Source: Alcaligenaceae bacterium (GTDB lineage Bacteria > Pseudomonadota > Gammaproteobacteria > Burkholderiales > Burkholderiaceae). From it: a stretch of 14,323 bases of DNA. Below the pieces are notes generated by a model, which saw nothing but the letters and a program-made list of their open reading frames with translations, had not been told where the DNA came from and did no database searches. A program made the translations under genes and the position numbers. The DNA is taken from NCBI GenBank assembly GCA_947445495.1, contig CANFEI010000005.1:1-14323 (forward strand). The letters run 5' to 3'. Shown here one piece after another: positions 5,913-13,120 of the stretch. The first letter of the stretch is position 1. The number at the start of each line of letters is the position of its first letter.

Positions 5913-7637
5913 ATGGGAATGAGTCGTAGAGAGTTTGTACAGGTTCTGGCGGCGGCTTCCGCTACTGGACTATCACTGGGCGCTAACCTGAGTCGCGCGC
6001 AATCAGCAGCAAACCTCTATGACTTCCCAAAGTTCGGTAATGTGCACTTGATGCACTTCACTGACTGCCACGCACAACTCAAACCCATTTATTTTCGTGA
6101 GCCTAGCGTCAACTTGGGCTTCGGTGGGCAATTTGGTAAAGCGCCTCACTTGGTCGGTGATGCCTTGCTCAAGCACTATGGCATCAAGCCAGGCACGCGC
6201 GAGGCACATGCGTTTTCTTATCTGGACTTTGACAAAGCGGCGACGCAATACGGCAAAGTGGGTGGGTTTGCACACCTCGCCACGTTGGTTAAGCAAATTC
6301 GTGCGAGTCGCCCCGGCGCTTTGCTTCTCGATGGTGGTGACACGTGGCAAGGTTCAGGCACTGCACTGTGGACCAAGGGTCAGGACATGGTCGATGCCTG
6401 TCTAGCCCTCGGCGTCGATGTCATGACCGCGCACTTTGAAATGACCTTAGGCGAGAAACGCGTCAAAGAAATTGTAGAAAAAGATTTTGATGGCAAAGTG
6501 AATTTTGTCGCCCAAAACATCAAAACGACCGACTTTGAAGATCCCGTGTTTGACGCCTATACGATGCGTGAAATGAACGGCGTCAAGGTTGCGATCATCG
6601 GCCAGGCGTTCCCCTACACACCGATTGCGAACCCACGCTACCTGATTGAAAACTGGACGTTCGGTATCGAAGAAGAAAACATGCAGAAGACCGTCGACCA
6701 CGCACGCGCTAATGGCGCAAAAGCGGTGGTCCTGCTGTCACATAACGGCATGGACGTTGATCTGAAAATGGCGAGCCGCGTACGCGGCATCGACGCCATC
6801 TTAGGCGGACACACCCACGACGGCGTGCCCGTGCCGGTCAAGGTCACCAACCCAGGCGGCGTGACCCTCGTGACGAACGCGGGTTCAAACAGCAAATTTC
6901 TAGGCGTGCTTGATTTAGATGTGAAAGACGGCAAAGTATCCGACTTTAGATATCGCTTGCTTCCCATCTTTGCGGATTTGCTTCCGGCTGACGCACAGAT
7001 GAATGCATTGATCAACAAGATGCGTGCGCCGTATGAAACCAAACTGGCTGAAAAACTCGCCGTCGCGGAAGGCACGCTTTATCGTCGTGGCAACTTCAAC
7101 GGCACGTTTGATCAACTGATCGTTGATGGCTTAATTAAAATGAAAGGCGCTGATCTCGCGTTCTCACCGGGATTCCGTTGGGGCACCTCCTTGCTGCCTG
7201 GACAGACCATTACGATGGAACACCTGCTGGATCAAACCGCGATCACGTATCCGTACACCACGCTTACCTCAATGAGCGGCGAGATGATCAAAACCGTTCT
7301 CGAAGACGTTGCCGACAATATTTTTAATCCTGACCCTTACTACCAACAGGGCGGGGATATGGTGCGCGTAGGTGGCATGCAATACAGCATCGATCCCACC
7401 GCCGGTGCCGGCAAGCGTATCTCTGACATGCGCTTAGGCGACAAACCTATCGAAGCAAGCAAAACCTATAAAGTCGCTGGCTGGGCGCCCGTCTCTGAAG
7501 CGGCTCGCGATGCGGGTGGCGAACCCATCTGGGATGTGATCGCAGCCTACCTGCGTGATATCAAAACTGTATCTGCCAAAGCACCAAATATCCCCGCCAT
7601 TAAAGGTGCGGCGAATAACCCCGGCATAGGAAACTAA
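5913..7637 (+). CDS. soxB: SoxB, sulfate thiol esterase with dinuclear metal site
   Basis: SoxB hydrolyses sulfate from SoxY-bound S-thiosulfonate and belongs to the 5'-nucleotidase/metallophosphatase family. The 574-residue protein has a Tat signal (SRREFVQVLAAASATGL, cleavage near SRAQ). Metal-site blocks in order: HFTDCHAQ (D51, H53), DGGDTWQGSGTALWTKGQDM (D143), a variant block TAHFEMTLG (H174), LLSHNGMDVD (H277) and GGHTHDGVP (H300, H302). The later block QQGGDM (478-483) is typical of SoxB. The fourth block usually reads TGHWEFTYG, by my memory of the family; here Gly, Trp and Phe are replaced while the His and Glu remain. The ribosome site AAGGAAG is 5 nt before ATG; a second ATG two codons later would also keep the signal. 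The next gene begins 2 nt after the stop, so the two are probably translated together. Confidence 0.96.
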   Translation: MGMSRREFVQVLAAASATGLSLGANLSRAQSAANLYDFPKFGNVHLMHFTDCHAQLKPIYFREPSVNLGFGGQFGKAPHLVGDALLKHYGIKPGTREAHAFSYLDFDKAATQYGKVGGFAHLATLVKQIRASRPGALLLDGGDTWQGSGTALWTKGQDMVDACLALGVDVMTAHFEMTLGEKRVKEIVEKDFDGKVNFVAQNIKTTDFEDPVFDAYTMREMNGVKVAIIGQAFPYTPIANPRYLIENWTFGIEEENMQKTVDHARANGAKAVVLLSHNGMDVDLKMASRVRGIDAILGGHTHDGVPVPVKVTNPGGVTLVTNAGSNSKFLGVLDLDVKDGKVSDFRYRLLPIFADLLPADAQMNALINKMRAPYETKLAEKLAVAEGTLYRRGNFNGTFDQLIVDGLIKMKGADLAFSPGFRWGTSLLPGQTITMEHLLDQTAITYPYTTLTSMSGEMIKTVLEDVADNIFNPDPYYQQGGDMVRVGGMQYSIDPTAGAGKRISDMRLGDKPIEASKTYKVAGWAPVSEAARDAGGEPIWDVIAAYLRDIKTVSAKAPNIPAIKGAANNPGIGN

Positions 7638-7639
7638 AA

Positions 7640-8071
7640 ATGAAAAACTGGTTAATCGCTTTCGCCATCACGATCGCGACGCTTATCGTTCCATCGGCCG
7701 TTTTTGCGCAAGACGCAATTAGCGTGATTTATCACATCGATGATGCAGACGCGCAAGGATTAAAGGGATTGCGCAACATTCGCAACCATCTTGATGTAGC
7801 GCCCCAAACAAAGATTCGCGTCGTCACTCACGCAAACGGTGTAGACATCTTGATGGATGGCGCGAAGGACAAAAGCGGCAAGGTTGAATATTCCTCCCTC
7901 ATTTCCGCTTTGGTGTCTAGGGGCGTTGTATTTGAGGTGTGTGAAATCACACTCAAAAATCGCAATCTCAAACGCGAGCAATTTGTACTGGAAGCGCGCT
8001 TTACGCCCTCTGGTGTTGTACGCATTGCGGAACTACAAGCCAAAGAGAAATACGCTTATATCAAGCCTTAA
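7640..8071 (+). CDS. secreted DsrE/F-like protein of the sox operon
   Basis: This 143-residue protein has a clear Sec signal (MKNWLIAFAITIATLIVPSAVFA-Q) and a mature part with a DsrE/DsrF-like alpha/beta pattern: ISVIYHIDDADAQGLKGLRNIRNHLD, then KIRVVTHANGVDIL, then ALVSRGVVFEVCEITLKNRNL. The single cysteine of the mature chain, Cys101 in FEVCEITL, sits where this family has its conserved, sulfur-binding Cys. Cytoplasmic DsrE/TusD relatives pass persulfide sulfur between partners. Secreted ones in sox operons are not well characterised, so a periplasmic sulfur-transfer or sulfur-binding role is inference. The ATG is 2 nt after the soxB stop, and its ribosome site (TAGGA) lies within the soxB 3' end, a strong sign of translational coupling. 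It appears to be the last gene of the operon: a minus-strand gene ends 46 bp downstream. Confidence 0.82.
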   Translation: MKNWLIAFAITIATLIVPSAVFAQDAISVIYHIDDADAQGLKGLRNIRNHLDVAPQTKIRVVTHANGVDILMDGAKDKSGKVEYSSLISALVSRGVVFEVCEITLKNRNLKREQFVLEARFTPSGVVRIAELQAKEKYAYIKP

Positions 8072-8117
8072 CGTGAAGCGCCTACCTCAATGGCTTAACA
8101 ATCCACGCGCCAAAACG

Positions 8118-8645
8118 CTATTTACTGAAGCGGTCTAGTTCAAAAACATCTAGATCAATCATCTCGCCGAAATCTTTTTGTAGAACCTTTCCCTTCGGAT
8201 CCAGCACATAAAGCTCGGGGATTCCCTTGCGCTTGCCTATCGCACGATCAAGCTCAGGGGTGATCATGGCGACGGGGAAGTTCAGTCCGTGCTTTTGTAC
8301 ATACTTTGCAGCGGCGTCTGGGTCCTTATCAATCGACACACCCAACACCACAAGATTGCCACCTTTTGTGTCACGCGCGAGTTGTATCAGATTTAGGTTT
8401 TGACGATGGCAATACGGGCACCACGATGCCCAAATTTGCAGCACAACATGTTTACCTGCTAAGTCAGCAGCGGTCAGTATTTTGCCATCCATCAGCGTGA
8501 TGGGGCCCAGCTTGAGCGTGTCACCCACATTGAGCGCCTGTGCGGGCGACGGCAATACGACTCCGACGATCATCACCACCATCAACAAGCGTATGGCAAT
8601 GTCGTGCAGGTTCGGAAAACGCCAATCAGTCAATGTGTTCTTCAT
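8118..8645 (-). CDS. TlpA/SoxW-like periplasmic thioredoxin
   Basis: This 175-residue protein is a TlpA-family thiol-disulfide oxidoreductase. After a short polar start, a hydrophobic segment (about 17-33) ends in SPAQA, which looks like a signal peptide or membrane anchor. The thioredoxin domain holds the redox motif WASWCPYCH (C76, C79) and the cis-proline block KGIPELYVLD (P143). TlpA/SoxW-like proteins can keep SoxY cysteine reduced or serve cytochrome c maturation. The position next to the sox operon suggests the former, but it lies on the opposite strand and converges with it, so it is not in the same transcript. The start at 8645 is preferred: a longer in-frame extension to 8720 would encode the hppA terminator and is not credible. 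The ribosome site before 8645 is poor. Family call secure; role inferred. Confidence 0.87.
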   Translation of the reverse strand: MKNTLTDWRFPNLHDIAIRLLMVVMIVGVVLPSPAQALNVGDTLKLGPITLMDGKILTAADLAGKHVVLQIWASWCPYCHRQNLNLIQLARDTKGGNLVVLGVSIDKDPDAAAKYVQKHGLNFPVAMITPELDRAIGKRKGIPELYVLDPKGKVLQKDFGEMIDLDVFELDRFSK

Positions 8646-8660
8646 ACGGTCATCATAGCC

Positions 8661-8691
8661 AAAAAAAACCGCCCACAGTCTCCTGGGGCGG
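8661..8691 (-). terminator. intrinsic terminator of hppA
   Basis: Read on the minus strand, CCGCCC (8691-8686) and GGGCGG (8674-8669) form a GC-rich stem. It is extended by CAG/CTG with a one-base bulge around a 4-nt loop, and eight T residues follow (8668-8661). The stem begins 22 nt after the hppA stop. It is the clearest terminator in the window and ends only 15 nt before the ATG of the tlpA-like gene. Confidence 0.9.
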
Positions 8692-8712
8692 CTTTCCTTG
8701 CCGAGATTTAAA

Positions 8713-10773
8713 TTAAACAATCAGCGGCACAATCAACAGAGCAACAATGTTGATGATCTTGATCAGGGGGTTCACAGCAGGGCCCGCTGTGTCCTTGTAA
8801 GGATCGCCCACGGTATCGCCCGTCACAGCAGCTTTATGGGCATCAGAGCCCTTACCGCCGTAATGACCTTCCTCGATATACTTCTTGGCGTTATCCCAAG
8901 CACCACCGCCTGTACACATGGAGATTGCAACAAACAGACCCGTCACAATCGTACCCATCAGCAGGCCACCCAAAGCCTCAGGGCCTAACAACAGACCGAC
9001 GGCGATTGGCACAACGACTGGCAACAAAGAAGGAATGATCATTTCTTTGATTGCAGCGGTTGTCAGCATATCAACAGCCTTATCGTACTCAGGCTTGGCG
9101 GTACCTTCCATGATGCCTTTGATGTCGCGGAACTGGCGACGCACCTCTTCAACGACAGCACCCGCACAACGGCCTACCGCTTCCATCGCCATGGCGCCAA
9201 AGAGGTAAGGGATCAAGCCGCCGATGAACAAGCCAATGATCACGCGGTGGTCCGACAGATCAAAGACAACCTTTGCGCCGTTGGCCTCGAGCGTATGGGT
9301 GTAGTCGGCAAACAGAACCAACGCAGCCAAACCAGCTGATCCAATTGCGTAGCCTTTGGTCACAGCCTTTGTGGTGTTACCCACTGCATCAAGCGGATCT
9401 GTGATGTCGCGTACGGACTGGGGCAAGCCAGCCATTTCAGCGATACCACCAGCGTTGTCGGTGATTGGACCATACGCATCAAGAGCCACCACAATACCTG
9501 CCATGGACAACATCGACGTCGCGGCGACCGCAATGCCGTAGATACCACCCAACCAATAGGCAGAGTAGATGGCCGCACAAACGAACAGCACGGGCCAAGC
9601 TGTTGAACGCATCGACACGCCTAAGCCTGCAATGATGTTCGTACCATGGCCTTGGCTTGATGCCTTAGCGATGTGCTTAACAGGCGCGTAGTCCGTGCCG
9701 GTATAGTACTCAGTAATCCAGACAAGCACTGCTGTCAGAAGTAGGCCAACAACGGTTGCACCAAACAAACGCGTCTTGCCGCCCGTGGCAAAACCTACGT
9801 CGGCCAGTATGTTGTCAGGCAAGATCCAGTTGGTCGCGAAGTAGAACGCCACCAAAGAAATCACACCCGCAATCACTAAGCCCTTGTATAGGGCAGGCAT
9901 CACGTTTTTCATACCAGGCGTTGCTTTGACGAACGAGCAACCAATAATCGATGCAATGATCGAAATTCCACCAAGCACGAGGGGATAAATCACCGCCTCG
10001 GCCGTAGCGACCTTGATCATCAACGCGCCCAAGACCATCGTCGCAATCAATGTCACGGCGTAGGTTTCAAACAAGTCGGCAGCCATACCCGCGCAGTCGC
10101 CCACGTTGTCACCAACGTTATCCGCAATCACCGCTGGGTTGCGTGGATCATCTTCAGGAATGCCAGCTTCGACCTTACCCACCAAGTCTGCACCAACGTC
10201 AGCGCCTTTGGTGAAAATGCCACCGCCCAATCGTGCGAAGATCGAGATCAGCGAAGAGCCAAATGCCAGACCAATTAGTGGATGCAAAATGGCAGACATG
10301 GTCTTACCGGCGCCGGTGGCTTGTAGGTACATATAGAACAGTCCAACCCCGAGCAGACCCAGACCGACCACCAGCATGCCGGTAATCGCGCCGCCCTTAA
10401 ACGCCACATTAAGCGCTTCGTTCATGCCTTTGGTTGCAGCCTCGGCGGTTCGCACGTTGGCGCGAACCGAAACGTTCATTCCAATAAAACCACATGCTCC
10501 AGAAAGCACTGCACCAATCACGAAACCAACCGCGGTCGCCTGATCTAGAAAAACTGCTATCAAGATGGCCAACACCACGCCGACGATACCGATCGTTTTG
10601 TACTGCCTCGACAGGTAAGCGCCAGCGCCTTGCTCGATCGCTGCTGCGATTTCCATCATCTTGGCATTGCCGGTACTTTGGTTCAAAATCCAGGACCGCA
10701 CTACAAAGCCATATACGACTGCGAGTACTCCGCAGCCCAAGGCAAAATAGAGGCCCAACGTAACGTTGCTCAT
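8713..10773 (-). CDS. hppA: proton-pumping membrane pyrophosphatase, K+-independent type
   Basis: HppA couples hydrolysis of pyrophosphate to ion transport across the cytoplasmic membrane. The 686-residue protein is hydrophobic along its whole length, consistent with the roughly 16 membrane helices of the family. Substrate and Mg binding motifs are intact: [13 protein letters not shown] (D192 onwards), [30 protein letters not shown], and the C-terminal [10 protein letters not shown] and [21 protein letters not shown]. The block [16 protein letters not shown] has Lys469 and Thr472, the residues that mark the K+-independent, H+-pumping class; K+-dependent enzymes have Ala and a small residue there. 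The start at 10773 has AAGGAG 9 nt upstream. It ends in a strong terminator and is divergent from the soluble pyrophosphatase ppa. It can save energy from biosynthetic pyrophosphate, which may help a cell living on thiosulfate. Confidence 0.96.
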   Translation of the reverse strand: MSNVTLGLYFALGCGVLAVVYGFVVRSWILNQSTGNAKMMEIAAAIEQGAGAYLSRQYKTIGIVGVVLAILIAVFLDQATAVGFVIGAVLSGACGFIGMNVSVRANVRTAEAATKGMNEALNVAFKGGAITGMLVVGLGLLGVGLFYMYLQATGAGKTMSAILHPLIGLAFGSSLISIFARLGGGIFTKGADVGADLVGKVEAGIPEDDPRNPAVIADNVGDNVGDCAGMAADLFETYAVTLIATMVLGALMIKVATAEAVIYPLVLGGISIIASIIGCSFVKATPGMKNVMPALYKGLVIAGVISLVAFYFATNWILPDNILADVGFATGGKTRLFGATVVGLLLTAVLVWITEYYTGTDYAPVKHIAKASSQGHGTNIIAGLGVSMRSTAWPVLFVCAAIYSAYWLGGIYGIAVAATSMLSMAGIVVALDAYGPITDNAGGIAEMAGLPQSVRDITDPLDAVGNTTKAVTKGYAIGSAGLAALVLFADYTHTLEANGAKVVFDLSDHRVIIGLFIGGLIPYLFGAMAMEAVGRCAGAVVEEVRRQFRDIKGIMEGTAKPEYDKAVDMLTTAAIKEMIIPSLLPVVVPIAVGLLLGPEALGGLLMGTIVTGLFVAISMCTGGGAWDNAKKYIEEGHYGGKGSDAHKAAVTGDTVGDPYKDTAGPAVNPLIKIINIVALLIVPLIV

Positions 10774-10952
10774 GCTCTAAAGCTCCTTAACAGTTTTCTC
10801 TTTAATACTTGTTATTCCGGCAAGGATATTTCGCTGCCGAGCACTAAAAAAAATGCCATACGCAGTATCCCGCAGATTCGCACCGAGAGGGAGTCTTTGT
10901 TTATTTGTTAAGATTAGGGTATTCACTAATTAAGCCTACCCGCGGAGCCCCA
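10774..10952. other. divergent control region between hppA and ppa
   Basis: This 179-bp spacer must drive hppA to the left and ppa to the right. On the plus strand TTGTTT (10897-10902), a 17-bp gap and TATTCA (10920-10925) are a weak promoter candidate for ppa. I found no convincing -35/-10 pair for hppA, no strong inverted repeat and no open frame that looks coding. Poly-A (about 10847-10854) is the only low-complexity stretch. Confidence 0.5.
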
Positions 10953-11492
10953 ATGAGTCTCGACAATGTCAAGCCCGGCAAGAAGATCCCTGAGTCCTTT
11001 AATGTAATTATTGAGATCTCAATGAATGCCGACCCCATCAAGTATGAGGTTGACAAAGAGTCCGGTGCCATCTTCGTCGACCGCTTCATGGGCACGTCCA
11101 TGCACTACCCGTGTAACTATGGATATATTCCCAAGACCATCGCGGGTGATGGTGATCCGGTTGACGTGTTAGTGATTACTCCCTTTCCTGTAATCCCAGG
11201 TGTGGTGGTGCGATGCCGTGCCTTAGGCGTCTTAAAAATGACGGATGAAGCGGGTGACGACGCCAAATTACTCGCCGTACCAGAAGACAAAATTCTGCCG
11301 ATTTATAGCCATTGGAGACAGGCTGCAGATATTCATCCGATGCGTCTGAACGCAATCCAGCACTTCTTTGAACACTACAAAGATCTCGAAGAAGGCAAGT
11401 GGGTCAAGGTCCAGGGCTGGGGCGGCGTCGCGGATGCGCATCAAGAAATTCTTGAGGGCATCGAGCGTTACAACGCCGAACGAAAGGGCTGA
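10953..11492 (+). CDS. ppa: family I soluble inorganic pyrophosphatase
   Basis: Ppa hydrolyses cytoplasmic pyrophosphate to two phosphates and so pulls biosynthetic reactions forward. The ATG at 10953 has GGAG 5 nt upstream and gives 179 residues, close to the E. coli enzyme. The metal-binding aspartates are all present: D66, D68 and D71 in [10 protein letters not shown], and D98 and D103 in [15 protein letters not shown], matching the E. coli positions with a one-residue offset for the initiator Met. The blocks [11 protein letters not shown] and [27 protein letters not shown] complete the active site and C-terminal helix. An upstream in-frame ATG at 10905 has no ribosome site and is rejected. 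It converges with the next gene across 18 bp. It competes for the same substrate as HppA, so coordinated control at the shared spacer would make sense. Confidence 0.96.
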   Translation: MSLDNVKPGKKIPESFNVIIEISMNADPIKYEVDKESGAIFVDRFMGTSMHYPCNYGYIPKTIAGDGDPVDVLVITPFPVIPGVVVRCRALGVLKMTDEAGDDAKLLAVPEDKILPIYSHWRQAADIHPMRLNAIQHFFEHYKDLEEGKWVKVQGWGGVADAHQEILEGIERYNAERKG

Positions 11493-11510
11493 TGCTTTTT
11501 TGTAAAAACG

Positions 11511-12650
11511 CTACATCGACTGCTTAAGCAAGACCGCATAGTCGTCTGAGGTTGGGATGCGCGGATTCGTTTTATGACAATGATCCGCCATCGCGCCCTC
11601 GATTATTTGAGGAAACATCTCCGGTTTTACCCCCATCGCCGCCAAGCCGGAGGGCAGTCCGAGGCGTAGGTTTAACGCTTTAATTGCAGGGGCCACCTCA
11701 GCAGGGCCACCCAACCCCATGGTTTGCGCCAAGCGCTCGAGCTTTTTACCCTTCTGCATCGATGCTTCGCTGGCGTTAAACAAAATCACCGCCGGCAAAA
11801 ACATCGCATTTAGCGTGCCATGGTGCAGTTTTGGATTCATACCACCGAGTGCGTGACTTAAGCTGTGCACAGCACCCAAGCCTTTTTGAAACGCCATCGC
11901 ACCTTGCGTGGACGCGCTCATCATATGAAAGCGCGCTTCACGGTCATGGGGGGTGTTGGTGGCACGCTCAATGTGCCGCCACCCACGCCACAGTCCATCG
12001 AGCGCAATACCCTCCGCCGGGAAATTCAACGCCGAGGACATAAACGTCTCACAACAGTGGGTGATCGCATCCATGCCGGTTGCCGCAGTCAATAATGCCG
12101 GCAAATCTAAGGTGAGCTCTGGATCACAAATCGCCGACTTTGGCACGATATGCGGCGACAACAAGCCTACTTTGCGGCCATCATCCAAAATCAACATCGC
12201 TCCCCGGCCAACCTCACTGCCCGTACCAGACGTCGTCGGCACAGCGATGATTGGCGCAGTTGCTGCGGTAATGCGTGCCGTGCCTCCATTGACCGCGATG
12301 AAGTCCTTTAACGGCCCTGCGTGCGCGGCACAGACCGCAACAGCCTTAGCTAAGTCCATCGCCGATCCGCCTCCAACGGCGATCAACCCGTCGAACTTAC
12401 CCTGCTTGTACATCCCCAAGGCGTCGCGCACAGCCGCCTCGTGCGGATTGGGTGGCGTTTGGTCATAAATCTGAACACTCTTGGGGTCTTTAAGTTGCGC
12501 CAAGACTCGATCAACCAAGCCCGCTGCCCGGACACCCCCATCGGTCACCAGCATGGGTCGTTGAATGCCGATACGATCGCACTCAAGCTGCAATACGTTG
12601 ATCGCCCCGAAATCAAAATGTATCTGGGTGATGTAGTTAATCAACGCCAT
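11511..12650 (-). CDS. iron-containing (group III) alcohol dehydrogenase
   Basis: The 379-residue protein is an iron-dependent NAD(P)-alcohol dehydrogenase of the FucO/AdhB type. The cofactor-binding block GGGSAMDLAK and the neighbouring PTTSGTGSEV are typical. The metal ligands are seen as D194 and H198 in GMDAITHCCE, H262 in GAVHSLSHALGG, and H276 or H277 in LHHGTLNAMFLP, which line up with D196, H200, H263 and H277 of FucO. There is no signal peptide, so it acts in the cytoplasm. The start at 12650 has GGAG 7 nt upstream. The substrate cannot be told from sequence; an alcohol, lactaldehyde, hydroxyacid or maleylacetate-like substrate is possible, but no pathway genes flank it. A small unknown gene ends 53 nt upstream on the same strand and may share its transcript. 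Confidence 0.93.
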   Translation of the reverse strand: MALINYITQIHFDFGAINVLQLECDRIGIQRPMLVTDGGVRAAGLVDRVLAQLKDPKSVQIYDQTPPNPHEAAVRDALGMYKQGKFDGLIAVGGGSAMDLAKAVAVCAAHAGPLKDFIAVNGGTARITAATAPIIAVPTTSGTGSEVGRGAMLILDDGRKVGLLSPHIVPKSAICDPELTLDLPALLTAATGMDAITHCCETFMSSALNFPAEGIALDGLWRGWRHIERATNTPHDREARFHMMSASTQGAMAFQKGLGAVHSLSHALGGMNPKLHHGTLNAMFLPAVILFNASEASMQKGKKLERLAQTMGLGGPAEVAPAIKALNLRLGLPSGLAAMGVKPEMFPQIIEGAMADHCHKTNPRIPTSDDYAVLLKQSM

Positions 12651-12703
12651 GTGTGGTCTCCGCTATTCTGTGGTTATTCGCTTGATCATAAATCAACTGA
12701 CGC

Positions 12704-13006
12704 TCACTCCGCCTTCCAGCCGAGAATCTCTGCGAGCCGCTGTACAACCCAGCCCGCCTCTAGCTCCGTCAGCCCAACATCTTGCGTCAGCAAGCCGCGG
12801 TGGATGCGTTCAAGCACATCGGTCTGCGTAATCCCTAGCTCCCAGAGCTTGTTGCTGGCCTGTTCAGTCAAAAGATTAGCCATATCCTCACACAAGTCAT
12901 AGCGCGCATAGATATGCTCGCGCGAGGCGCTCGGCTTGATGCGTCCCGGCTCGACGAACAAGGCAATAAACGAGGGTGGGATGATGATCTGATTGTCGTC
13001 AGACAT
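12704..13006 (-). CDS. small conserved-looking protein of unknown function
   Basis: From ATG at 13006 the product has 100 residues: MSDDNQIIIPPSFIALFVEPGRIKPSASREHIYARYDLCEDMANLLTEQASNKL and so on to GWKAE. It is soluble, without signal peptide or membrane segment. Most of it looks helical, and its pattern (IIIPPSFIALFVEPGR, YDLCEDMANLLTEQA, TEAGWVVQRLAEILG-like end) resembles a widespread small betaproteobacterial protein that I remember only as uncharacterised. A longer start at 13066 adds 20 residues that do not look conserved and overlaps the likely promoter of the divergent hydrolase, so the shorter form is preferred, though its ribosome site is weak. It is probably transcribed ahead of the iron alcohol dehydrogenase (53-nt gap). 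No function is claimed. Confidence 0.68.
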   Translation of the reverse strand: MSDDNQIIIPPSFIALFVEPGRIKPSASREHIYARYDLCEDMANLLTEQASNKLWELGITQTDVLERIHRGLLTQDVGLTELEAGWVVQRLAEILGWKAE

Positions 13007-13059
13007 CGCGTACGCTAAAACTTTTACAGGACTGAAAGCACACGGGCTAAATTCCGAGG

Positions 13060-13089
13060 TTGGCAAATGAGGCGTTGGTACACGATACT
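13060..13089 (+). promoter_or_regulatory. candidate sigma-70 promoter of the alpha/beta hydrolase gene
   Basis: TTGGCA (13060-13065, five of six to TTGACA), an 18-bp spacer and GATACT (13084-13089, four of six to TATAAT) lie 31 bp upstream of the hydrolase ATG. Spacing and distance to the start are right for a housekeeping promoter. Sequence-only prediction. Confidence 0.4.
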
Positions 13090-13120
13090 ACGCAGAATAA
13101 GTGATTATTGGTAAACAGAC

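Noticed and set aside
8072..8117. possible terminator at the end of the sox operon
   Set aside because: No stable hairpin with T-tract was found in the 46-bp convergent gap; the operon end remains undefined.
8646..8720. 25-codon N-terminal extension of the TlpA-like protein
   Set aside because: The extension would be encoded by the hppA terminator hairpin and T-tract and places the signal segment too far inside.
11494..11511. AT-rich inverted repeat between ppa and the alcohol dehydrogenase gene
   Set aside because: GCTTTTTT and AAAAACGC can pair only with a mismatch and a very short loop; without a GC stem I do not call it a terminator, though the convergent position would suit one.
11953..12468. 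171-codon plus-strand frame inside the alcohol dehydrogenase gene
   Set aside because: Antisense to intact metal and cofactor motifs; Ala/Pro/Ser-rich translation with no domain.
12441..12902. 153-codon plus-strand frame across the dehydrogenase start and the small gene
   Set aside because: It runs through two better supported minus-strand genes and has no signal of its own.
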